DNA of 64,000 nt from Euonymus europaeus. Taxonomy: Eukaryota > Streptophyta > Magnoliopsida > Celastrales > Celastraceae. The notes below the pieces were generated by a model. It saw only the letters and a list, made by a program, of their open reading frames with translations, was not told the DNA's origin and did not search any database. Position numbers and translations under genes: made by a program. Below, piece after piece: positions 48,301 to 59,424 of this stretch. Location of the stretch: assembly GCA_963580455.1 (NCBI GenBank), contig OY756962.1:14960001-15024000 (forward strand). Direction: 5' to 3'. Positions within the stretch are counted from its first letter, which is position 1. Each line of letters opens with the position of its first letter.

Positions 48301-49667
48301 ATAAGCTTCCTAGATTATTTCGATGCCAAAAAATGAACTTTTTACCACAAATGGACAAAACCGTTAAAATCTCCTCCATAGAGAGAGTTGAGCAACTTCG
48401 GACCATCACAGTTGCCCGTTGTACACTTTTTATTGTTCTTCTATGTCAAATTTTATGAGTATAAGCTTCCAAGATTATTTCGATTCCAAATCACTAACTT
48501 TCTTTGAGAAATAGACAAAACCGTTAAAAGCTCCTCCATAGAGAGAGTTGAACAACTTCGAACCATCAAAGTTGCTCGATGTACACTTTTTATTGTTCTT
48601 CTATATAAAATTTTATGAGTATAAGCTTCCTAGATTATTTCGATGCGAAATCACCAACTTTCTATGAGAAATGGACAAAACCGATAAAAGCTCCTCCATA
48701 TATAGAGTTGAGCAACTTCGGACCATCAAAGTTGATCTGTGTACACTTTTTATTGTTCTTCTATGTTAAATTTTACGAGTATAAGCTTCCTAGATTATTT
48801 CAGCGCCAAAAAATAAACTTTTTACGACAAATGGACAAAACCGTTAAAAGCTCCTCCATAGAGAGAGTTGAGCAACTTCGAACCAACAAAGTTGCTCGGG
48901 ATACACTTTTTATTGTTCTTCTTTGTCAAATTTTACGAGTATAAGCTTCCTAGATTATTTCGATGCTAAAACACCATCTTTCTATGACAAATGGATAAAA
49001 CCGTTAAAAGCCCCTCCATAGAGAGAGTTGACCAACTTCGGACCATCAAAGTTGCTCGGTGTACACTTTTTATTTTTATTCTATGTCAAATTTTAGGATT
49101 ATAAGCTTCCAAGATTATTTCGATTCCAAATCACTAACTTTCTATGACAAATGGACAAAACCGTTAAAAGCCCCTCCATAGAGAGAGTTGAGCAACTTCG
49201 GACCATCAAAGTTGCTCGATGTACACTTTTTATTGTTCATCTTTGTCAAATTTTACGAGTATAAGCTTCCTAGATTATTTCGATGCTAAAACACCATCTT
49301 TCTATGACAAATGGACAAAACCGTTAAAAGCCCATCCATAGAGAGAGTTGAGCAACTTCGGACCATCAAAGTTGCTCGGTGTACACTTTTTATTGTTATT
49401 CTATGTCAAATTTTACGAGTATAAGCTTCCAAGATTATTTCAATTCCAAATCAACAACTTTCTATGAGAAATGGACGAAACCGTTAAAAGCCCCTCCATA
49501 GAGAGAGTTGAGCAACTTCGGACCATCAAAGTTGCTCGGTGTACACTTTTTATTGTTATTCTATATCAAATTTTACGAGTATAAGCTTCCAAGATTATTT
49601 CGATTCCAAATCAACAACTTTCTATGAGAAATGGACAAAACCGTTAAAAGCTCCTCCATATAGAGAG
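45351..49667 (+). repeat. 27-monomer HOR, right domain, copy H2 (4,317 bp)
   Basis: It matches H1 at an offset of 3,837 bp up to about 46490, at 3,997 bp from there to about 47690, and at 4,317 bp afterwards. Those steps are exactly +1 and +2 monomers (160 and 320 bp). It shares the rare features of H1, including the 4-bp deletion (47535), CTCAGGATACAC (46978) and GATGCGAAATCACC (48640). Private changes include CACTTTTGATTG (46348) and CTATATAAAATTTTATG (48601). Confidence 0.87.
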
Positions 49668-50943
49668 TTGAGCAACTTCGTACCATCAAAGTTGCTCGGT
49701 GAACACTTTTTATTGTTCTTCTATGTCAAATTTTACGAGTATAAGCTTCCAAGATTATTTCGATTCTAAATCACCAACTTTCTATGAGAAATGGACAACA
49801 CCGTTAAAAGCTCCTCCATATAGAGAGTTGAGCAACTTCGGACCATAAAAGTTGCTCGGTGAACACTTTTTATTGTTCTTCTATTTTAAAATTTACGAGT
49901 ATAAGCTTCCTAGATTATTTCGATGCCAAAAAATGAACTTTTTACCACAAATGGACAAAACCGTTAAAATCTCCTCCATAGAGAGAGTTGAGCAACTTCG
50001 GACCATCACAGTTGCCCGTTGTACACTTTTTATTGTTCTTCTATGTCAAATTTTATGAGTATAAGCTTCCAAGATTATTTCGATTCCAAATCACTAACTT
50101 TCTATGAGAAATAGACAAAACCGTTAAAAGCTCCTGCATAGAGAGAGTTGAACAACTTCGAACCATCAAAGTTGCTCGATGTACACATTTTATTGTTATT
50201 CTATGTAAAATTTTATGAGTATAAGCTTCCTAGATTATTTCGATGCGAAAAAACAAACTTTTTACGACAAAAGGACAAAACCGTTAAAAGCTCCTCCATA
50301 GAGAGTTGAGAAACTTCGGAACATCAAAGTTGCTCGGTGTACACTTTTTATTGTTCTTCTATGTCAAATTTTACGAGTATAAGCTTCCAAGATTATTTCG
50401 ATTCTAAATCACCAACTTTCTATGAGAAATGGACAACACCGTTAAAAGCTCCTCCATATAGAGAGTCGAGCAACTTCGGACCGTAAAAGTTGCTCGGTGT
50501 ACACTTTTTATTGTTCTTCTATTTTAAAATTTACGAGTATAAGCTTCCTAGATTATTTCGATGCCAAAAAATGAACTTTTTACCACAAATGGACAAAACC
50601 GTTAAAATCTCCTCCATAGAGAGAGTTGAGCAACTTCGGACCATCACAGTTGCCCGTTGTACACTTTTTATTGTTCTTCTATGTCAAATTTTATGAGTAT
50701 AAGCTTCCAAGATTATTTCGATTCCAAATCACTAACTTTCTATGAGAAATAGACAAAACCGTTAAAAGCTCCTGCATAGAGAGAGTTGAACAACTTCGAA
50801 CCATCAAAGTTGCTCGATGTACACATTTTATTGTTATTCTATGTAAAATTTTATGAGTATAAGCTTCCTAGATTATTTCGATGCGAAAAAACGAACTTTT
50901 TACGACAAAAGGACAAAACCGTTAAAAGCTCCTCCATAGAGAG
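49668..50943 (+). repeat. Tandem 4-monomer duplication (2 x 638 bp)
   Basis: Units 49668-50305 and 50306-50943 are each three 160-bp monomers plus one 158-bp monomer (CATAGAGAGTTGAG). Both carry the rare CTCCTGCATAG and GATGTACACATTTTATTG variants in the type-13 monomer. Unit 2 opens with a 14/10 chimera and has GAGAGTCGAGCAAC and GGACCGTAAAAG, which are absent from unit 1. Confidence 0.88.
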
Positions 50944-53504
50944 TTGAGAAACTTCGGAACATCAAAGTTGCTCGGTGTACACTTTTTATTGTTCTTCTAT
51001 GTCAAATTTTACGAGTATAAGCTTTCTAGATTATTTAGATGCCAAAAAATGAACTTTTTATGACAAATGGACAAAACCGTTAAAATCTCCTCCATAGAGA
51101 GAGTTGAGCAACTTCGCACCATCAAAGTTGCTCGGTGTACACTTTTTATTGTTGTTCTATGTTAAATTTTACGAGTATAAGCTTCCTAGATTATTTCGGC
51201 GCCAAAAAATAAACTTTTTACGACAAATGGACAAAACCGTTTAAAGCTCCTCCATAGAGAGAGTTGAGCAACTTCGAACCAACAAAGTTGCTCGGGATAC
51301 ACTTTTTATTGTTCTTCTTTGTCGAATTTTACGAGTATAAGCTTCCTAGATTATTTCGATGCTAAAACACCATCTTTCTATGACAAATGGATAAAACCGT
51401 TAAAAGCCCCTCCATAGAGAGAGTTGAGCAACTTCGGACCATCAAAGTTGCTCGGTGTACACTTTTTATTTTTATTCTATGTCAAATTTTAGGATTATAA
51501 GCTTCCATGATTATTTCGATTCCAAATCACTAACTTTCTATGACAAATGGACAAAACCGTTAAAAGCCCCTCCATAGAGAGAGTTGAGCAACTTCGGACC
51601 ATCAAAGTTGCTCGGTGTACACTTTTTATTTTTATTCTATGTCAAATTTTAGGATTATAAGCTTCCAAGATTATTTCGATTCCAAATCACTAACTTTCTA
51701 TGACAAATGGACAAAACCGTTAAAAGCCCCTCCAAAGAGAGAGTTGAGCAACTTCGGACCATCAAAGTTGCTCGATGTACACTTTTTATTGTTATTCTAT
51801 GTCTAATTTTATGAGTATAAGCTTCCAAGATTATTTCAATTCCAAATCAACAACTTTCTATGAGAAATGGACAAAACCGTTAAAAGCTCCTCCATATAAT
51901 AGAAAGTTGAGCAACTTCGGACCATCAAATTTGCTCGGTGTACACTTTTTATTGTTCTTCTTTGTCAAATTTTACGAGTATAAGCTTCCTAGATTATTTC
52001 GATGCTAAAACACCATCTTTCTATGACAAATGGACAAAACCGTTGAAAGCCCCTCCATAGAGAGAGTTGAGCAACTTCGGACCATCAAAGTTGCTCGGTG
52101 TACACTTTTTATTGTTATTCTATATCAAATTTTACGAGTATAAGCTTCCAAGATTATTTCGATTCCAAATCAACAACTTTCTATGAGAAATGGACAAAAC
52201 CGTTAAAAGCTCCTCCATATAGAGAGTTGAGCAACTTCGTACCATCAAAGTTGCTCGGTGAACACTTTTTATTGTTCTTCTATGTCAAATTTTACGAGTA
52301 TAAGCTTCCAAGATTATTTCGATTCTAAATCACCAACTTTCTATGAGAAATGGACAACACCGTTAAAAGCTCCTCCATATAGAGAGTTGAGCAACTTCGG
52401 ACCATAAAAGTTGCTCGGTGTACACTTTTTATTGTTCTTCTATTTTAAAATTTACGAGTATAAGCTTCCTAGTTTATTTCGATGCCAAAAAATGAACTTT
52501 TTACCACAAATGGACAAAACCGTTAAAATCTCCTCCATAGAGAGAGTTGAGCAACTTCGGACCATCACAGTTGCCCGTTGTACACTTTTTATTGTTCTTC
52601 TATGTCAAATTTTATGAGTATAAGCTTCCAAGATTATTTCGATTCCAAATCACTAACTTTCTATGAGAAATAGACAAAACCGTTAAAAGCTCCTCCATAG
52701 AGAGAGTTGAACAACTTCGAACCATCAAAGTTGCTCGATGTACACTTTTTATTGTTATTCTATGTAAAATTTTATGAGTATAAGCTTCCTAGATTATTTC
52801 GATGCGAAAAAACAAACTTTTTACGACAAAAGGACAAAACCGTTAAAAGCTCCTCCATAGAGAGTTGAGAAACTTCGGAACATCAAAGTTGCTCGGTGTA
52901 CACTTTTTATTGTTCTTCTATGTCAAATTTTACGAGTATAAGCTTTCTAGATTATTTAGATGCCAAAAAATGAACTTTTTATGACAAATGGACAAAACCG
53001 TTAAAATCTCCTCCATAGAGAGAGTTGAGCAACTTCGGACCATCAAAGTTGCTCGGTGTACACTTTTTATTATTATTCTATGTCAAATCTTATTAGTATA
53101 AGCTTCCAAGATTATTTCGATTCAAAATCACCAACTTTCTATGAGAAATGGACAAAACCGATAAAAGCTCCTCCATATAAATAGTTGAGCAACTTCGGAC
53201 CATCAAAGTTGCTCGGTGTACACTTTTTATTGTTCTTCTATGTTAAATTTTACGAGTATAAGCTTCCTAGATTATTTTGGCGCCAAAAAATAAACTTTTT
53301 ACGACAAATGGACAAAACCGTTTAAAGCTCCTCCATAGAGAGAGTTGAGCAACTTCGAACCAACAAAGTTGCTCGGGATACACTTTTTATTGTTCTTCTT
53401 TGTCAAATTTTACGAGTATAAGCTTCCTAGATTATTTCGATGCTAAAACACCATCTTTCTATGACAAATGGATAAAACCGTTAAAAGCCCCTCCATAGAG
53501 AGAG
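50944..53504 (+). repeat. Right-domain satellite segment, 16 monomers
   Basis: The monomer order resembles the G/H region: 14, 16', 17', 18', 18', 7, 8', 9', 10', 11, 12, 13, 14, 15', 16', 17'. The stretch around 52067-52864 is closely similar to 40396-41193 and 49508-50305 (TATTCTATATCAAATTT, TTCGTACCATC, GGTGAACAC). Local oddities are TTTGTCGAATTTTACG (51320), CTATGTCTAATTTTATG (51798) and a 3-bp insertion giving CCATATAATAGAAAG (51891-51905). No other content was seen. Confidence 0.8.
51424..51743 (+). repeat. Single-monomer tandem duplication (type 18')
   Basis: Two adjacent monomers (51424-51583 and 51584-51743) both have TATTTTTATTCTATG, TTTTAGGATTATAAGC and AAATCACTAAC. They differ mainly at CCATGATT versus CCAAGATT and CCATAGAG versus CCAAAGAG. 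In the other HOR copies this type occurs singly. Confidence 0.8.
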
Positions 53505-55840
53505 TTGAGCAACTTCGGACCATCAAAGTTGCTCGGTGTACACTTTTTATTTTTATTCTATGTCAAATTTTAGGATTATAAGCTTCCAAGATTATTTCGA
53601 TTCCAAATCACTAACTTTCTATGACAAATGGACAAAACCGTTGAAAGCCTCTCCATAGAGAGAGTTGAGCAACTTCGGACCATCAAAGTTTCTCGGTGTA
53701 TACTTTTTATTGTTATTCTATGTCAAATCTTATTAGTATAAGCTTCCAAGATTATTTCGATTCAAAATCACCAACTTTCTATGAGAAATGGACAAAACCG
53801 ATAAAAGCTCCTCCATATAAAGAGTTGAGCAACTTCGGACCATCAAAGTTGCTCGGTGTACACTTTTTATTGTTCTTCTATGTTAAATTTTACGAGTATA
53901 AGCTTCCTAGATTATTTCGGCGCCAAAAAATAAACTTTTTACGACAAATGGACAAAACCGTTAAAAACTCCTCCATAGAGAGAGTTGAGAAACTTCGGAA
54001 CATCAAAGTTGCTCGGTGTACACTTTTTATTATTATTCTATGTCAAATCTTATTAGTATAAGCTTCCAAGATTATTTCGATTCAAAATCACCAACTTTCT
54101 ATGAGAAATGGACAAAACCGATAAAAGCTCCTCCATATAAAGAGTTGAGCAACTTCGGACCATCAAAGTTGCTCGGTGTACACTTTTTATTGTTCTTCTA
54201 TGTTAAATTTTACGAGTATAAGCTTCCTAGATTATTTCGGCGCCAAAAAATAAACTTTTTACGACAAATGGACAAAACCGTTAAAAGCTCCTCCATAGAG
54301 AGAGTTGAGCAACTTCGAACCAACAAAGTTGCTCGGGATACACTTTTTATTGTTCTTCTTTGTCAAATTTTACGAGTATAAGCTTCCTAGATTATTTCGA
54401 TGCTAAAACACCATCTTTCTATGACAAATGGACAAAACCGTTAAAAGCCCCTCCATAGAGAGAGTTGAGCAACTTCGGACCATCAAAGTTGCTCGTTGTA
54501 CACTTTTTATTGTTATTCTACGTCAAATTTTACGAGTATAAGCTTCCAAGATTATTTCGATTCCAAATCACTAACTTTCTATGACAAATGGACAAAACCG
54601 TTAAAAGCCTCTCTATAGAGATAATTGAGCAACTTCGGACCATCAAAGTTACTCGGTGTACACTTTTTATTGTTATTCTATGTCAAATTTTATGAGTATA
54701 AGCTTCCAAGATTATTTCGATTCCAGATCACCAACTTTCTATGAGAAATGGACAAAACCGTTCAAAGCTCCACCATAGAGAGAGTTGAACAACTTCGAAC
54801 CAACAAAGTTGCTCGGGATACACTTTTTATTGTTCTTCTTTGTCAAATTTTACGAGTATAAGCTTCCTAGATTATTTCGATGCTAAAACACCATCTTTCT
54901 ATGACAAATGGACAAAACCGTTAAAAGCCCCTCCATAGAGAGAGTTGAGCAACTTCGGACCATCAAAGTTGCTCGGTGTACACTTTTTATTGTTCTTCTA
55001 TGTTAAATTTTACGAGTATAAGCTTCCTAGATTATTTCGGCGCCAAAAAATAAACATTTTACGACAAATGGACAAAACCGTTAAAAGCTCCTCCATAGAG
55101 AGAGTTGAGTAACTTCGAACCAACAAAGTTGCTCGGGATACACTTTTTATTGTTCTTCTTTGTCAAATTTTACGAGTATAAGCTTTCTAGATTATTTCGA
55201 TGTTAAAACACCATCTTTCTATGACAAATGGACAAAACCGTTAAAAGCCCCTCCATAGAGAGAGTTGAGCAACTTCGGACCATCAAAGTTGCTCGGTGTA
55301 CACTTTTTATTGTTATTTTATGTCAAATTTTAGGAGTATAAGCTTCCAAGATTATTTCGATTCCAAATCACTAACTTTCTATGACAAATGGACAAAACCG
55401 TTAAAAGCCCCTCCATAGAGAGAGTTGAGCAACTTCGGACCATGAAAGTTGCTCGATGTACACTTTTTATTGTTATTCTATGTCAAATTTTATGAGTATA
55501 AGCTTCCAAGATTATTTCAATTACAAATCAACAACTTTCTATGAGAAATGGACAAAACCGTTAAAAGCTCCTCCATATAGAAAGTTGAGCAACTTCGGAC
55601 CATCAAATTTGCTCGGTGTACACTTTTTATTGTTCATCTTTGTCAAATTTTACGAGTATAAGCTTCCTAAATTATTTCGATGCTAAAACACCATCTTTCT
55701 ATGAGACATTGGACAAAACCGTTAAAAGCCCCTCCATAGAGAGATTTGAGCAACTTCGAACCAACAAAGTTGCTCGGGATACACTTTTTATTGTTCTTCT
55801 TTGTCAAATTTTACGAGTATAAGCTTCCTAGATTATTTCG
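53505..55840 (+). repeat. Long-range duplicate P1 (paired with 61665-64000)
   Basis: Each landmark recurs 8,160 bp downstream, exactly 51 monomers of 160 bp. Shared rare variants are GTGTATACTTTTTATTG (53696), CTATAGAGATAATTGAG (54611), TTCCAGATCACC (54721), AAACATTTTACG (55053), TGTTAAAACACC (55201) and GGACCATGAAAG (55438). Confidence 0.88.
53665..54304 (+). repeat. Dimer duplication (2 x 320 bp, 15'/16' pair)
   Basis: The pair 53665-53984 is followed by the near-identical pair 53985-54304. Each has TATTAGTATAAGC, ACCGATAAAAG and CATATAAAGAG, then a GGCGCCAAAAAATAAAC monomer. The first unit begins as 19' (AAAGTTTCTCGGTGTATAC) and has CCGTTAAAAACTCC. Because CCATATAAAGAG replaces CCATAGAGAGAG, this pair reads open for 121 codons, which is fortuitous. 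Confidence 0.85.
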
Positions 55841-57824
55841 ATGCTAAAACACAATCTTTCTATGACAAATGGACAAAACCGTTAAAAGCCCCTCCATAGA
55901 GAGAGTTGAGCAACTTCGGACCATCAAAGTTGCTCGATGTACACTTTTTATTTTTATTCTATGTCAAATTTTAGGATTATAAGCTTCCAAGATTATTTCG
56001 ATGCCAAAAAATGAACTTTTTATGATAAAAGGACAAAACCGTTAAAAGCTGCTCCATAGAGAGAGTTGAGAAACTTCGGAACATCAAAGTTGCTCGGTGT
56101 ACACTTCTTATTGTTCTTCTATGTCAAATTTTACAAGTATAAGCTTTCTAGATTATTTAGATGCCAAAAAACGAACTTTTTATGACAAATGTACAAAACC
56201 ATTAAAATCTCCTCCATAGAGAGAGTTGAGCAACTTCGGACCATCAAAGTTGCTCGCTGTACAATTTTTATAATTATTCTATGTCAAATCTTATTAGTAT
56301 AAGCTTCCAAGATTATTTCGATTCAAAATCACCAACTTTCTATGAGAAATGGACAAAACCGATAAAAGCTCCTCCATATAAAGAGTTGAGCAACTTCGGA
56401 CCATCAAAGTTGCTCGGTGTACACTTTTTATTGTTCTTCTATGTTAAATTTTACGAGTATAAGCTTCCTAGATTATTTCGGCGCCAAAAAATAAACTTTT
56501 TACGACAAATGGACAAAACCGTTAAAAGCTCCTCCATAGAGAGAGTTGAGCAACTTCGAACCAACAAAGTTGCTCGGGATACACTTTTTATTGTTCTTCT
56601 TTGTCAAATTTTACGAGTATAAGCTTCCTAGATTATTTCGATGCTAAACACCATCTTTCTATGACAAATGGATAAAACCGTTAAAAGCCCCTCCATAGAG
56701 AGAGTTGAGCAACTTCGGACCATCAAAGTTGCTCGATGTACACTTTTTATTTTTATTCTATGTCAAATTTTAGGATTATAAGCTTCCAAGATTATTTCGA
56801 TTCCAAATCACTAACTTTCTATGACAAATGGACAAAACCGTTAAAAGCCCCTCCATAGAGGGAGTTGAGCAACTTCGGACCATCAAAGTTGCTCGGTGTA
56901 CACTTTTTATTGTTATTCTATGTCAAATTTTATGAGTATAAGCTTCCAAGATTATTTCGATTCCAAATCAACAACTTTCTATGAGAAATGGACAAAACCG
57001 TTAAAAGCTCCTCCATATAGAAAGTTGAGCAACTTCGGACCATCAAAGTTGCTCGGTGTACACTTTTTATTGTTTTTCTTTGTCAAATTTTACGAGTATA
57101 AGCTTCCAAGATTATTTCGATTCCAAATCAACAACTTTCTTTGAGAAATGGACAAAACAGTTAAAAGCCCCTCCATATAGAAAGTTGAGCAACTTCGGAC
57201 CATCAAAGTTGCTCGGTGTACACTTTTCATTGTTCTTCTATGTTAAATTTTACGAGTATAAGCTTCCTAGATTATTTCGATGCCAAAAAATGAACTTTTT
57301 ACGACTAATGGACAAAACCGTTAAAATCTCCTCCATAGAGAGAGTTGAGCAACTTCGGACCATCAAAGTTGTTCGGTGTACACTTTTTATTATTATTCTA
57401 TGTCAAATCTTATTAGTATAAGGTTCCAAGATTATTTCGATTCAAAATGACCAACTTTCTATGAGAAATGGACAAAACCGATAAAAGCTCCTCCATATAA
57501 AGAGTTGAGCAACTTCGGACCATCAAAGTTGCTCGGTGTACACTTTTTATTGTTCTTCTATGTTAAATTTTACGAGTATAAGCTTCCTAGATTATTTCGG
57601 CGCCAAAAAATAAACTTTTTACGACAAATGGGCAAAACCGTTAAAAGCTCCTCCATAGAGAGAGTTGAGCAACTTCGAACCAACAAAGTTTCTCGGGATA
57701 CACTTTTTATTGTTCTTCTTTGTCAAATTTTACGAGTATAAGCTTCCTAGATTATTTCGATGCTAAAACACCATCTTTCTATGACAAATGGATAAAACCG
57801 TTAAAAGCCCCTCCATAGAGAGAG
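55585..57824 (+). repeat. 14-monomer segment Q1 (paired with 59425-61664)
   Basis: It begins with CATCAAATTTGCTCGG and CCTAAATTATTTCG, followed by a GAGACATTGG monomer with TTCGAACCAAC. It contains the rare ACAATCTTTC (55851), CTGCTCCATAG (56049), ACCATTAAAATC (56198) and CGCTGTACAATTTTTATAAT (56255). All of these recur 3,840 bp (24 monomers) downstream. Confidence 0.87.
56705..57824 (+). repeat. Right-domain 7-monomer HOR, copy 1 (1,120 bp)
   Basis: Seven monomers of exactly 160 bp. Diagnostic variants in order are CATAGAGGGAGTTGAG, TATTGTTTTTCTTTGTC, CTTTCTTTGAG, CACTTTTCATTG, ACGACTAATGG, GTTGTTCGGTG, AAAATGACC, ACAAATGGGC and AAAGTTTCTCGGGATAC. The composition differs from the left-domain 7-mer (13, 14, 15'-19'), so the shared size is probably coincidental. 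Confidence 0.88.
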
Positions 57825-58944
57825 TTGAGCAACTTCGGACCATCAAAGTTGCTCGATGTACACTTTTTATTTTTATTCTATGTCAAATTTTAGGATTATA
57901 AGCTTCCAAGATTATTTCGATTCCAAATCACTAACTTTCTATGACAAATGGACAAAACCGTTAAAAGCCCCTCCATAGAGGGAGTTGAGCAACTTCGGAC
58001 CATCAAAGTTGCTCGGTGTACACTTTTTATTGTTATTCTATGTCAAATTTTATGAGTATAAGCTTCCAAGATTATTTCGATTCCAAATCAACAACTTTCT
58101 ATGAGAAATGGACAAAACCGTTAAAAGCTCCTCAATATAGAAAGTTGAGCAACTTCGGACCATCAAAGTTGCTCGGTGTACACTTTTTATTGTTTTTCTT
58201 TGTCAAATTTTACGAGTATAAGCTTCCAAGATTATTTCGATTCCAAATCAACAACTTTCTTTGAGAAATGGACAAAACAGTTAAAAGCCCCTCCATATAG
58301 AAAGTTGAGCAACTTCGGACCATCAAAGTTGCTCGGTGTACACTTTTCATTGTTCTTCTATGTTAAATTTTACGAGTATAAGCTTCCTAGATTATTTCGA
58401 TGCCAAAAAATGAACTTTTTACGACTAATGGACAAAACCGTTAAAATCTCCTCCATAGAGAGAGTTGAGCAACTTCGGACCATCAAAGTTGTTCGGTGTA
58501 CACTTTTTATTATTATTCTATGTCAAATCTTATTAGTATAAGGTTCCAAGATTATTTCGATTCAAAATGACCAACTTTCTATGAGAAATGGACAAAACCG
58601 ATAAAAGCACCTCCATATAAAGAGTTGAGCAACTTCGGACCATCAAAGTTGCTCGGTGTACACTTTTTATTGTTCTTCTATGTTAAATTTTACGAGTATA
58701 AGCTTCCTAGATTATTTCGGCGCCAAAAAATAAACTTTTTACGACAAATGGGCAAAACCGTTAAAAGCTCCTCCATAGAGAGAGTTGAGCAACTTCGAAC
58801 CAACAAAGTTTCTCGGGATACACTTTTTATTGTTCTTCTTTGTCAAATTTTACGAGTATAAGCTTCCTAGATTATTTCGATGCTAAAACACCATCTTTCT
58901 ATGACAAATGGATAAAACCGTTAAAAGCCCCTCCATAGAGAGAG
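57825..58944 (+). repeat. Right-domain 7-monomer HOR, copy 2 (1,120 bp)
   Basis: It repeats 56705-57824 at a 1,120-bp offset with the same nine rare variants. Private differences I noticed are CTCCTCAATATAG (58130) and AAAAGCACCTCC (58606). Confidence 0.9.
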
Positions 58945-59424
58945 TTGAGCAACTTCGGACCATCAAAGTTGCTCGATGTACACTTTTTATTTTTATTCTA
59001 TGTCAAATTTTAGGATTATAAGCTTCCAAGATTATTTCGATTCCAAATCACTAACTTTCTATGACAAATGGACAAAACCGTTAAAAGCCCCTCCATAGAG
59101 GGAGTTGAGCAACTTCGGACCATCAAAGTTGCTCGGTGTACACTTTTTATTGTTATTCTATGTCAAATTTTATGAGTATAAGCTTCCAAGATTATTTCGA
59201 TTCCAAATCAACAACTTTCTATGAGAAATGGACAAAACCGTTAAAAGCTCCTCCATATAGAAAGTTGAGCAACTTCGGACCATCAAAGTTGCTCGGTGTA
59301 CACTTTTTATTGTTTTTCTTTGTCAAATTTTACGAGTATAAGCTTCCAAGATTATTTCGATTCCAAATCAACAACTTTCTTTGAGAAATGGACAAAACAG
59401 TTAAAAGCCCCTCCATATAGAAAG
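58945..59424 (+). repeat. Right-domain 7-monomer HOR, copy 3, truncated to three monomers
   Basis: It carries the first three monomers of the unit (GGGAGTTGAG, TGTTTTTCTTTG, CTTTCTTTGAG). Instead of the CACTTTTCATTG monomer, the sequence then jumps to the CATCAAATTTGCTCGG monomer of the Q segment at 59425. The switch lies within the shared TTGAGCAACTTCGGACCATC around 59425-59445. Confidence 0.87.
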
